Positions 16,132 through 24,100 of a stretch of DNA of 24,785 nt are shown here, one piece after another; position 1 is the first letter of the stretch, and the number at the start of each line of letters is the position of its first letter. The DNA is taken from positions 1-24,785 of IMG/VR virus record IMGVR_UViG_3300020463_002012; one strand, 5' to 3'. Position numbers and translations under genes: made by a program. Source of the DNA: a virus. Under the pieces are notes generated by a model, which did not search any database, was not told the DNA's origin, and saw only the letters and a program-made list of their open reading frames with translations.

Positions 16132-16567
16132 TTTCTAAATATCCTATTAAGTCAAAAACTGTTTGAAGTTTTGTTTGATTAGTTTTATTTTGTAAAGTAT
16201 TTCTCAATCCCATGTGTAACGGCTTTGGCCATTTTCCGAAACTTACCCAAGCATAACCGTCATGCTCTTCATTAAGTACAGGTAAAAATTCTTCTTTTAC
16301 AACACATAGGTAAGTGTGAAAATGAAACTTAGAATCTGTGCTCACAAAAGTTTCTAAAGGAATTGTTTTTATAATATTAGGTAATTCACCAATTTCTTCT
16401 TTTATTTCACGCTGTAGTGCTGGCCACGGAGATTCATTTTTTCCGTTAGTTCCGCCGACTAATCCCCATACATTTTTTTGTTTACTTTGTGTTCTATGTA
16501 ATAACAAAAATCTTTTGCTTTTTAGGCAATAGAAGAGAGCACCACTACAAATTATTTCTTCACTCAT
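16118..16567 (-). CDS. Nudix hydrolase
   Basis: This 149-residue protein has a full Nudix box between Gly39 and Gly60, Gx5Ex7REUxEExG, ending in REIKEEIG (53-60). It hydrolyses a nucleoside diphosphate linked to another group; the substrate could be a nucleotide sugar, a damaged nucleotide or an RNA cap-like end. Its place ahead of two halogenases and the ADP-heptose genes makes an ADP-sugar or flavin nucleotide plausible, but T4-like phages also carry Nudix enzymes for mRNA or nucleotide turnover. It starts 12 bases after the gp15 stop; no Shine-Dalgarno is present, and a GTAAATA box lies five bases before the ATG. The last 14 bases overlap halogenase 1. Confidence 0.88.
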   Translation of the reverse strand: MSEEIICSGALFYCLKSKRFLLLHRTQSKQKNVWGLVGGTNGKNESPWPALQREIKEEIGELPNIIKTIPLETFVSTDSKFHFHTYLCVVKEEFLPVLNEEHDGYAWVSFGKWPKPLHMGLRNTLQNKTNQTKLQTVFDLIGYLENETN

Positions 16568-16572
16568 GAAAA

Positions 16573-16579
16573 TATTTAC
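16573..16579 (-). promoter_or_regulatory. Possible late-type box before the Nudix gene
   Basis: On the minus strand GTAAATA ends five bases before the Nudix ATG, within the 12-base gap after gp15. It would give an almost leaderless transcript. AT-rich chance matches are frequent, so this is tentative. Confidence 0.3.
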
Positions 16580-18079
16580 TTAAAAAATGAGTCGCCAAGT
16601 GCCTTTTTGATACTCGCCTTCGAATGAAAGGATCCATTCTGAGCCAGTCCATCGGTATTGGACACCTGTATTAAGATTGGTTATATACTTGGTAGTAGTG
16701 CCTGAATCTGCACTAGCATCAAAAACAATATGCCATTTTGCACCATCCCATTCAACTACATCATTTTCACCAGCTACAAAATCGGATCCGTCTGTGTTTT
16801 TCCAAGCATCTGGACCATCATATGGGTCTTGACTACTTCCGTCGGATGGATCTTGTCCATATGTCATTAATCCACCTACATTTGCACTAGTGTTAATTGC
16901 TCCTAACAGTAACAATCTCAGACCGGCTGTTTTTGCTGTTGCTGGATTGAATTTTAAAGGATCAACTATATAATCTACAGATCCTGTGTTATTACGTCCA
17001 CTAGGTGAATTCAAGTCAGTATTTGTAGGAATTGTATCAGCATCATATGTAAGTATTAATTTAGTTCTATCTAGTTCGTTTATTGCCACACTTGCATTTA
17101 CACTAATACTTCCTGCTTCTCCTGAAAGTAATTTTCTTTTTAATTGTATTTGAGATAATCCTGTTCTAAAAACACCAGGAAGAGCTTCGGTAATTACGTC
17201 CCATTGTACACTACCAACAACACCTCTGTCTACAATTTGTGCAATGTTATTCATAACTAGAATATCATAATCTTTATAAGTGGTAGCTCCTGTGTCTATC
17301 CCGCTTCGAATAATTCTATCATTCTGCTTATCCATCGTTGGATGTGTTGCTTCTGAGTCAGAGTATGCAGTTAATTGTGGTTGGCTATTTCCTAAGTCAA
17401 TAGTCCCTCTAGACTCGTCAAATATACTCATTACTACACTTGTAATTACACCAAGTTTTTTTACTTTTGCAGGCAAATTAATATATATTGGTGTTGTAAA
17501 ACTCAGTTGTCCTATATCAATTTCTGACTCTGTGCCGATAGGAATAGCTCTACTGCTAAAGGTTACTCCTGTAAGCTCTACGACAGATAAACTGCTCCAA
17601 TCAACATAATTGTCTGTGGTTTGGATTTCCAAACTAGGATTGAACAACATTAATATCTGTTCCATAATCTGTAATTTTTGTTCAGTGTTAGTACTCCATA
17701 TATCTACATTAATATTAAGAGTATACGGACTAGGCATAATTCTTTCTACAGTATAATTTTTTCCTTGTGTATTAAGATATTCTTTATTTGCAGTATCATA
17801 TGCACGTTCTCTAAGATGGACCTTGTGTACGTACGATGAATCAGCAGTCCTTGTTCTATCTTGTTCAAGGCCTGTAACATACACAGACATTCTAGGTGCT
17901 GATGGAATTTTGTTTTCTGAATTATCTCTTAGTATATGTCCAACTTGTCTAGTTATATCACCATACATTACCGGAATTTGTGTAAGTTTTCCTTCTCCGT
18001 CTTTGTATGAAAAATTACTAAACAATCTTATTAATTGTGTTAGGTACCTTCTTATTTGACCATCATAAAAGTGTTGCAT
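16580..18079 (-). CDS. 15: Proximal tail sheath stabiliser, T4 gp15-like, with C-terminal extension
   Basis: The first 220 residues match the build of T4 gp15: HFYDGQIRRYLTQLIRLFSN at the start (T4 gp15 has YFYNSSFRRYATLMGDLFSN), IPVMYGD, PSPYTLNINVDIWSTN, a QIMEQILMLFNPSL helix, and a late strand-rich segment ending near KVKKLGVITSV. gp15 caps the tail tube and sheath and joins the tail to the neck. T4 gp15 has 272 residues; this protein has 499, and the added part (about 225-499) includes Gly/Asp-rich stretches and the modules VEWDGAKWHIVF and YRWTGSEWIL, also found in fibre proteins here. The start overlaps the gp14 stop by one base (TAATG). It is the second gene of the minus-strand chain. 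Confidence 0.85.
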   Translation of the reverse strand: MQHFYDGQIRRYLTQLIRLFSNFSYKDGEGKLTQIPVMYGDITRQVGHILRDNSENKIPSAPRMSVYVTGLEQDRTRTADSSYVHKVHLRERAYDTANKEYLNTQGKNYTVERIMPSPYTLNINVDIWSTNTEQKLQIMEQILMLFNPSLEIQTTDNYVDWSSLSVVELTGVTFSSRAIPIGTESEIDIGQLSFTTPIYINLPAKVKKLGVITSVVMSIFDESRGTIDLGNSQPQLTAYSDSEATHPTMDKQNDRIIRSGIDTGATTYKDYDILVMNNIAQIVDRGVVGSVQWDVITEALPGVFRTGLSQIQLKRKLLSGEAGSISVNASVAINELDRTKLILTYDADTIPTNTDLNSPSGRNNTGSVDYIVDPLKFNPATAKTAGLRLLLLGAINTSANVGGLMTYGQDPSDGSSQDPYDGPDAWKNTDGSDFVAGENDVVEWDGAKWHIVFDASADSGTTTKYITNLNTGVQYRWTGSEWILSFEGEYQKGTWRLIF

Positions 18080-19236
18080 TATTCGTCTGCCTTAGGTTTA
18101 AGTGCTTCTGACAGACTTTGTCTTTCCTTGACAGTTTCGCCACCGATCTTACTAGTTGTAGAATTATTTATGAAACCAGTACGTAATGTATTTCTTGTAT
18201 CAGTATTCGTCATTGTCATTCTCACTGCGTCTTCCATTTTTACCCACCTTTGTCCGTCATATCTAAATAATCTATTTGGTAATAAATCTGTGCGTAAAAA
18301 GTAATCCCCTTTTGCTTGGGTAATAGGAAAACTTATACCTGTTCCAAATGCTTCTCCATTAGGTGGTATGCCGTCACCTATTAGATAACCATCATATCCT
18401 GTTCTTTCTGGTGTTTGATTAATTCTATCTGCTAATTCATTTTGAGTACTAGCGTCTAAACTAGTAATATCTGTTGTAACAAGTTCAGTTTGTCCTCTTT
18501 CATCAACTTGTAAAGTATATAAGTTGGTTGTATCATATCCTGATTTTGCCGTATCTGCCTCTGCCTGAGATAAGACGGCATTATTGACTTGCATTTCAGA
18601 TTCATAAGTAGATAAAACATCTCTTAGTGTTTGTGTAGAGCCTTCTTCTGTCGGTAAATCTAAAATATCTTTGAATTCTTGAGAGTCAACAATTTGTTTC
18701 ATCTTTACTCTATATAAATGAGGATACCAAGTTTGAGTAAATCCTTCACTTGCACGATTGACATCTTCAACAACATAAAATCTTTTTAATGCAACAGAGT
18801 AATCATTCAAAGCATATTCATCTTTTAAGTGTGGTATTTCTATTACATCGCCTGACATAATTTTCCTACCTAATGTTTTTACACTATAATTAATAGGAAT
18901 TGTCATAAACACAATATCATTTTGTAGAAACAATCCAAATTGACTCATATCAAAATCAACATCAGAAACATTGTATATGCCTCTCATTACATATATGTCT
19001 GGGTCATATTTTCTATCTCTATTTTCTAGAAATAGCATATCTTGAATATTAGTTTCTTTGATTGCATTGTATCTAGGCTTGTCAGACGTAGCATCTGCTA
19101 GGTCCGGATTTTTAGGACCTAGGTATTTGTGAACATGGACATCTGTACCACCAACTGTAAACATCTCAGTAATGGTCTTGTCTAAAAATTCGTAATCTTT
19201 ACCCTTTTCAGGTTTATATAAGCTCAGTCTCGGCAT
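18079..19236 (-). CDS. 14: Neck protein, T4 gp14-like
   Basis: This 385-residue protein has an N-terminal part with FTVGGTDVHVHKYLGP (26-41), then NIQDMLFLENRDR, a segment GDVIEIPHLKDEYALNDYS and a YPHLYRVKMKQI strand, resembling the T4 gp14 region around [20 protein letters not shown]. gp14 forms the head-to-tail neck with gp13. T4 gp14 has 256 residues; the extra C-terminal 130 carry FLRTDLLPNRLFRYDGQRWV. The start at 19236 lies only eight bases after a late box, with no Shine-Dalgarno; the N-terminal sequence looks family-like from residue 1, but Met25 cannot be fully excluded. gp13 is encoded on the other strand, directly across the divergent promoter. Confidence 0.85.
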   Translation of the reverse strand: MPRLSLYKPEKGKDYEFLDKTITEMFTVGGTDVHVHKYLGPKNPDLADATSDKPRYNAIKETNIQDMLFLENRDRKYDPDIYVMRGIYNVSDVDFDMSQFGLFLQNDIVFMTIPINYSVKTLGRKIMSGDVIEIPHLKDEYALNDYSVALKRFYVVEDVNRASEGFTQTWYPHLYRVKMKQIVDSQEFKDILDLPTEEGSTQTLRDVLSTYESEMQVNNAVLSQAEADTAKSGYDTTNLYTLQVDERGQTELVTTDITSLDASTQNELADRINQTPERTGYDGYLIGDGIPPNGEAFGTGISFPITQAKGDYFLRTDLLPNRLFRYDGQRWVKMEDAVRMTMTNTDTRNTLRTGFINNSTTSKIGGETVKERQSLSEALKPKADE

Positions 19237-19242
19237 AACGTA

Positions 19243-19266
19243 AGTATTTATCTACGCATAAATACT
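19243..19266. promoter_or_regulatory. Palindromic divergent late promoter between gp14 and gp13
   Basis: Two perfect 9-base inverted arms (19243-19251 and 19258-19266) flank a 6-base centre. The arms contain ATAAATAC on each strand, so each is a late-promoter -10 box pointing outwards: GATAAATA on the minus strand (19252-19245) towards gp14 and CATAAATA on the plus strand (19257-19264) towards gp13. GGAG at 19273-19276 serves gp13; gp14 has no visible ribosome site. Confidence 0.65.
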
Positions 19267-19283
19267 GTAGTCGGAGAACGTGT

Positions 19284-20045
19284 ATGGCAACCAATATTAA
19301 AACAAAAAAACAAGAAGTTTTCAAGTATGTAGAGCTTAATCTAGGCGGAGGTATGATTGATGTGGAGTTAGATCCAGATCATTACGAAACTGCACTAGGA
19401 GCCGCTTTAGCAAAATTTAGACAAAGGTCAGATAATTCAGTTGAAGAATCTTATATGTTTTTACCTACAGTAATTGATCAAAATGACTACACATTACCGA
19501 CAGAAGTAGTAGAGGTAAGAAAGTTATTTAGAAGAAGTATTGGTTCTAGAACAGGCGGCGGCGACGGGGGTACATTATTTGAACCTTTTAATCTTGCATA
19601 CACTAATACATACCTATTAGCTAGTTCAAATATGGGTGGCCTTGCAACCTATAACGCTTTTGCTGGATATCAAGAGTTAGTAGGAAGAATGTTTGGATCA
19701 TTTATAGAATTTAAATGGAATACAGTAAGTAAAAAACTTACTCTTTTACAACGTCCCAGAGCTGAAGAAGATATTTTGCTCTACGTATATAATTATAGAC
19801 CAGACTTTGAGCTGTTAGATGACTATCTTGCAAGCCAATGGATTAAAGATTATACACTTGCAAAGTGTAAATTTATGCTAGGAGAGGCAAGAAGCAAGTT
19901 TGCCACTATAGCTGGACCACAAGGTGGATCTGCCCTTAATGGTGATGCCCTTAAAGCCGAAGCTACTGCTGAAATTGAAAAGCTAGAATCAGATGTATCT
20001 ACACAAGTTGGCGGTGGTGTAGGATACGGCTTCACAATCGGTTAA
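19284..20045 (+). CDS. 13: Neck protein / head completion protein, T4 gp13-like
   Basis: This 253-residue protein begins KTKKQEVFKYVELNLGG and continues MIDVELDPDHYETALGAALAKFRQR, matching the start of T4 gp13 ([30 protein letters not shown] in family terms): a helix, a short strand and a second helix. Later segments include LPTEVVEVRKLFRRS and QWIKDYTLAKCKFMLGEAR, a helix also kept in the family. The C-terminus is Gly-rich. gp13 and gp14 seal the head portal and receive the tail. The T4 protein is 309 residues long. It has GGAG seven bases before the ATG and a CATAAATA late box. It lies opposite to gp14 and gp15, unlike in T4 where the three are in line. Confidence 0.82.
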   Translation: MATNIKTKKQEVFKYVELNLGGGMIDVELDPDHYETALGAALAKFRQRSDNSVEESYMFLPTVIDQNDYTLPTEVVEVRKLFRRSIGSRTGGGDGGTLFEPFNLAYTNTYLLASSNMGGLATYNAFAGYQELVGRMFGSFIEFKWNTVSKKLTLLQRPRAEEDILLYVYNYRPDFELLDDYLASQWIKDYTLAKCKFMLGEARSKFATIAGPQGGSALNGDALKAEATAEIEKLESDVSTQVGGGVGYGFTIG

Positions 20046-20054
20046 AAAAACCAC

Positions 20055-20083
20055 TTGACAACCTTTGTTTAAGATCGTATAAT
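20055..20083 (+). promoter_or_regulatory. Consensus sigma-70 promoter for the dNMP kinase
   Basis: TTGACA (20055-20060) and TATAAT (20078-20083) are separated by exactly 17 bases, a perfect match to the bacterial housekeeping consensus. Transcription should begin near 20090. It lies between gp13 and the dNMP kinase ATG at 20108, with GAGG at 20097-20100. This fits an early or middle gene read by host RNA polymerase. Confidence 0.85.
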
Positions 20084-20107
20084 AATTACTTTATACGAGG
20101 ATAAACT

Positions 20108-20734
20108 ATGATAATCGGTATATGCGGATTAATTGGTAGCGGCAAAGGAACAGTTGCTGACGTACTAGTTAACGAACATCAATTTAAAAAAATATCATTT
20201 GCAGATAAACTGAAAGACGCTGTTTCTGTTTTATTTGATTGGGATAGAGAAATGCTCGAAGGAGATACCTCCGAAAGCAGGTATTGGCGTGAACAGGAAG
20301 ATGCATTTTGGACAAAGGAAACTGGACGTAAAGTTACACCAAGATCGGTATTACAAGAGTTTGGTACAGACTGTATGCGTAACGGATTCTATGACGGTGT
20401 TTGGGTAAGTTTTGTAAAAAAAGAAATAATAGAAAATCCTCAAAAGAACTTTGTTATACCGGATGTTAGATTTACCAATGAAATAGATATTATAAAAAGT
20501 TTACAAGGCAAGGTTTGGTGTGTGAAAAGAGGCCCTGATCCGTTGTGGTTTAGACAGTTTCAAGACTTGGGCATAGAACCAACAGATGTACACCCAAGTG
20601 AATGGCGATGGGCATCAGCATCTTTTGACTTTAATATCTATAATGAAGGAACAGTAGATGATCTTAAAAATCAGGTACAAGGTCGCCTTGCTTCCACTTT
20701 ATTCCACGCTTCTGCAGAAGCCGTTGGCAATTAG
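20108..20734 (+). CDS. 1: Deoxynucleoside monophosphate kinase, T4 gp1-like
   Basis: This 208-residue P-loop kinase has GLIGSGKGT (7-15) as Walker A, SFADKLKDAV (30-39), TPRSVLQEFGTD (77-88) and IPDVRFTNEID (117-127), the pattern of phage dNMP kinases. It phosphorylates dNMPs such as dTMP, dGMP and 5-hydroxymethyl-dCMP in T4 for phage DNA synthesis. T4 gp1 has 241 residues. No modified-base pathway is visible here. It has its own sigma-70 promoter and a GAGG ribosome site, so it is expressed apart from the late genes around it. The last 71 bases overlap the small HNH gene on the other strand. Confidence 0.9.
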   Translation: MIIGICGLIGSGKGTVADVLVNEHQFKKISFADKLKDAVSVLFDWDREMLEGDTSESRYWREQEDAFWTKETGRKVTPRSVLQEFGTDCMRNGFYDGVWVSFVKKEIIENPQKNFVIPDVRFTNEIDIIKSLQGKVWCVKRGPDPLWFRQFQDLGIEPTDVHPSEWRWASASFDFNIYNEGTVDDLKNQVQGRLASTLFHASAEAVGN

Positions 20735-20999
20735 CACATATTGTTTTTAAATTAGTAAAACTAGTATTAGTCAAATTACCGTCAATATGATACACATTGT
20801 ATTGTTCAGGTTGTCCTTTAAATCCGCACTTCTCACACTCTCGTTTTAAACGATAGCCTGCTTTGTACCAAGTAGGTATGCCATGACTCTTTCCGTTGTG
20901 TAAACATGTCTCGCATTGTTTCCTATAATAAGTTTTGTTTGCCTTTTTATAGTTAACCGCGGCTGGTCTTTGTTTGCAATATTCACATAAAGGACGCAT
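20664..20999 (-). CDS. Small HNH endonuclease-like zinc protein
   Basis: This 111-residue protein has two CxxC knuckles near the start (Cys5/Cys8 and Cys29/Cys32), then Cys55/Cys58, YHIDGN (70-75), Asn83 in TNLKTICANC, and Cys88/Cys91. The order CxxC, H-x-D-G-N, N, CxxC is that of HNH nucleases with a structural zinc. It may be a free-standing homing-type nuclease, since these often sit between phage structural genes, or a DNA-processing enzyme. Catalysis is likely but not certain, since the last His of some HNH motifs is not seen. There is no Shine-Dalgarno; CTAAATA lies four bases before the ATG. The 3' end overlaps the dNMP kinase by 71 bases. Confidence 0.8.
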   Translation of the reverse strand: MRPLCEYCKQRPAAVNYKKANKTYYRKQCETCLHNGKSHGIPTWYKAGYRLKRECEKCGFKGQPEQYNVYHIDGNLTNTSFTNLKTICANCQRLLQKRGIKWKQGDLVPDF

Positions 21000-21003
21000 A
21001 ACG

Positions 21004-21010
21004 TATTTAG
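21004..21010 (-). promoter_or_regulatory. Possible late-type box before the HNH gene
   Basis: CTAAATA on the minus strand matches the late box described for marine T4-like cyanophages. It ends only four bases before the HNH ATG, so a transcript from it would start at or inside the start codon. Either the message is leaderless or the box is a chance match. Confidence 0.35.
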
Positions 21011-21021
21011 CATACCTTTTT

Positions 21022-21058
21022 ACCCCCTTTTATTGGTATTTTTTCCGGGGTGTTTTTT
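21022..21058 (+). terminator. Weak candidate terminator before the gp18 promoter
   Basis: ACCCC (21022-21026) can pair with GGGGT (21047-21051), followed after one base by six T (21053-21058). The loop is 20 bases, which is long. It would end rightward transcripts from the dNMP kinase promoter just before the gp18 late box. Confidence 0.25.
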
Positions 21059-21066
21059 AAAAATCG

Positions 21067-21074
21067 TATAAATA
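21067..21074 (+). promoter_or_regulatory. Late promoter of gp18
   Basis: TATAAATA is an exact match to the T4 late promoter. It lies 34 bases before the gp18 ATG and is followed by a strong Shine-Dalgarno AGGAGA (21097-21102), six bases from the start codon. Confidence 0.8.
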
Positions 21075-21108
21075 CTTTTAACAGTTGTTAATATACAGGA
21101 GAACATAA

Positions 21109-24100
21109 ATGGCTAATTTAGTATCACCAGGTGTACAAGTAAGTGTAATCGACGAAAGTTTTTACACTCCGGCTGAACCTGGAACAACGCCTATTATTTT
21201 TGTTGTCTCAGCACAGGACAAGAAAAATGGAGCAGGCACGGCGACAGCGGCAGGGACTACAAAAGCGAAAGCAGGTACCCCTTACTTAATCACATCACAA
21301 AGAGATTTAACAGAAACTTTTGGAGATCCGATCTTCAAAACAGACACAAGCAATAATCCAATCAATGGCGGAGAGCTTAACGAATATGGATTACAAGCGG
21401 CATATTCATACCTAGGCGTTAGCAACAGAGCATTTGTTGTTAGAGCAGATATAGATTTAGCTGAGATCGAGCCAAGTGCAAGTGCACCGGCGGCGGCTCC
21501 AGCAAATGGTACATTTTGGTTTGATACAGCCGTTACAAAATACGGTTTATTTCAGTGGAACGGAAACGCGGCGACTGTTACTGGTGGACAATCATTTACA
21601 AACAAAGTTCCAACTGTAATTACAACAAACACACAACTTGTTGGTGAATCCAACACAGGTATACCAAAAGGGTCAGTAGGACAAATTGGTGATTATGCTG
21701 TAGTAACGACAACAACTGTTAACAAAATCTACTACAAAAACAAATCAGGTACTTGGGTAAAAGTTGGTACACAGGCTTGGGTAGCTAGTTGGCCAACAAT
21801 ACAAGGCACAGCGGCAAATCCAACATTAAGTAATGGACAAACAATTATTATTAATGGAACTACTGTAACAATTTCAGGCACAACTGTTTCAGCAATGGAA
21901 ACAGCAATCGATGCCGCAGGTATTACTGGTATTACTTCAGCAGTAGTTGATGGTAAATTAGAAATTTACAGTAATGGTACTTCTACAACTGACGGATCAA
22001 CTGACGAAGACGGTGCAATACAAATTACTGCTGGTGCTTCTGGTACATTACTTGCTGACTTAGGTATTACAGCAGGAACTTACTTTGCTCCACAATTTGT
22101 AATTCAACCTCATACACAGGTTCCAGAATTTAAAACAGCTGACACTAAATCAAGACCAACTGGTTCTGTTTGGTTAAAAACTACAGATGCAAACCTTGGT
22201 GCAAACTATAGTGTCAAAAAATACAATAGTACAACAAAATTATGGGCAACACAATCTGCACCAATTTATAAAACACACAATTCAGCTTTATTCAATATAG
22301 ATAAATCAGGTGGTGGAATTAACCTAATTTTAGGTCAAGTGTATATTCAAGCTCATACTACTTTAGCAGGTGATGAAGAAGGAGACTTCACATTATTTGC
22401 AAGAAATGCCACTGGATCAACAACTATTACATCTTCGGCTGTAACAGCAAGTTCTATAGCGGCAGGTGGTAAAACATTTACAATGGCAGAAAGCATTGTT
22501 GGACAAGAGGCAATGAATGCACACCAGACTGTATCATTTACAGCCACTGGTGCAACTTCAGATGCAGACGTAATTGCAGACGCAATTAACGCCAAAGGCT
22601 TTATAAACATTGTTGCAACAGTTGATGCAAGTAACAGAGTTGTAATTTCACACAATGATGGTGGTGAAATTAGAATTAAAGATACTTCAAGTGCTTTACA
22701 AAACATTGGTTTTTCAGCATACAACTATACAACAAAGTTAGGTACTGCAAATCTTTACACAGCACCGACTGGTGATAGTGCATCAGACTTCCATGCTTCA
22801 AATTGGAAGATCTTAACTTACACAGCAGGACCAAATGCACCAACTGCCTTAACAACTAATGGTAGATTATGGTACAGTTCACTTGTTGATGAAGTTGACA
22901 TATTAGTACATAACGGAACTACTTGGAAAGGTTACCAGAATGTTTATTCTAGTGCTGATCCTTTAGGACCAATTGTTAGTGCTACTGAGCCAACACAACA
23001 GTCAGATACTACTCCGTTGGTCACAGGCGATCTATGGATTAGTACAGCAGACTTAGAAGCATATCCGCAAGTACACAGATACAATGCAGACTTAGGTAAG
23101 TGGATTGCACTAGACGAAGGTGATCAAACTACAGAAGATGGTATACTTTTTGCTGATGCAAGATTTGGTACATCAGGTGGTACTGCAACTGCGGCACCAA
23201 CTGGAACTATTCCACAAATGTTAGTAAGTGATCATTTAGATACAGATTGTCCAGATCCAGCATTATATCCAAAAGGTATGTTGCTTTGGAACTTACGTAG
23301 AAGTGGATTTAATGTTAAGAAATTTGTACGTAATCATGTTGTAACAACAGATAAGAACGTTAGAATGAGTGACGAAAGTCAGGCTAACTATTATCCACAC
23401 AGATGGGTTACTGAATCAGCTAATCAAACAGATGGCTCAGGTTCATTTGGTAGAAAAGCACAAAGAAAAGTTGTTATACAAGCTCTACAGGCAATGGTTA
23501 ATAGTAACCAAGACATTAGAGATGATGAATCAAGATTGTTTAACTTAATGGCATGTCCTGGTTATCCTGAATTAATTGGTGAAATGAATTCACTTAATAA
23601 TGATAGAGGCTTAACTGCATTTATCGTTGGTGATTCACCGTTCAGATTAACTTCAGATGCAACTACTTTGAACAACTGGGGTAAAAACGTTAATCTTGCA
23701 GTAGAAGATAATGATAACGGACTAGTAACTAGCAGTGAATACTTAGGTGTATTTTATCCTAGCTTATTTACTAGCGACAATGCAGGTAAAAACATCATTG
23801 TTCCACCAAGTCATGCAATACTAAGAACTATTGCGTTAAGTGACCAAGTTTCGTTTCCATGGTTTGCGCCAGCAGGAACAAGACGTGGTGGTGTTACAAA
23901 CGCAACAGCTTCAGGTTTTATTGATGCAGAAGGCGAATTTAAATCAATTGCATTGAATGAAGGACAGCGTGATACTTTACAACAAGTAAATGTAAACCCA
24001 ATAACATTCTTAACAGGTGCAGGTTTAGTAAACTTTGGTCAAAAAACTAGAGCCGCAAACGCAAGTGCTTTAGATAGAATCAACGTTGCACGTTTAGTTG

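Noticed and set aside
18165-18171. ATAAATA on the minus strand within gp14, as a promoter for gp15
   Set aside because: It is in coding sequence, and gp15 overlaps gp14 by one base; no independent support.
20041-20054. Terminator after gp13 (GGTT, A-run, AACC)
   Set aside because: The stem would be four base pairs without a following T-run, too weak to support.
22353-22724. 123-residue open frame on the minus strand within gp18
   Set aside because: A shadow of the Ala/Thr-rich sheath insertion; no ribosome site or domain.
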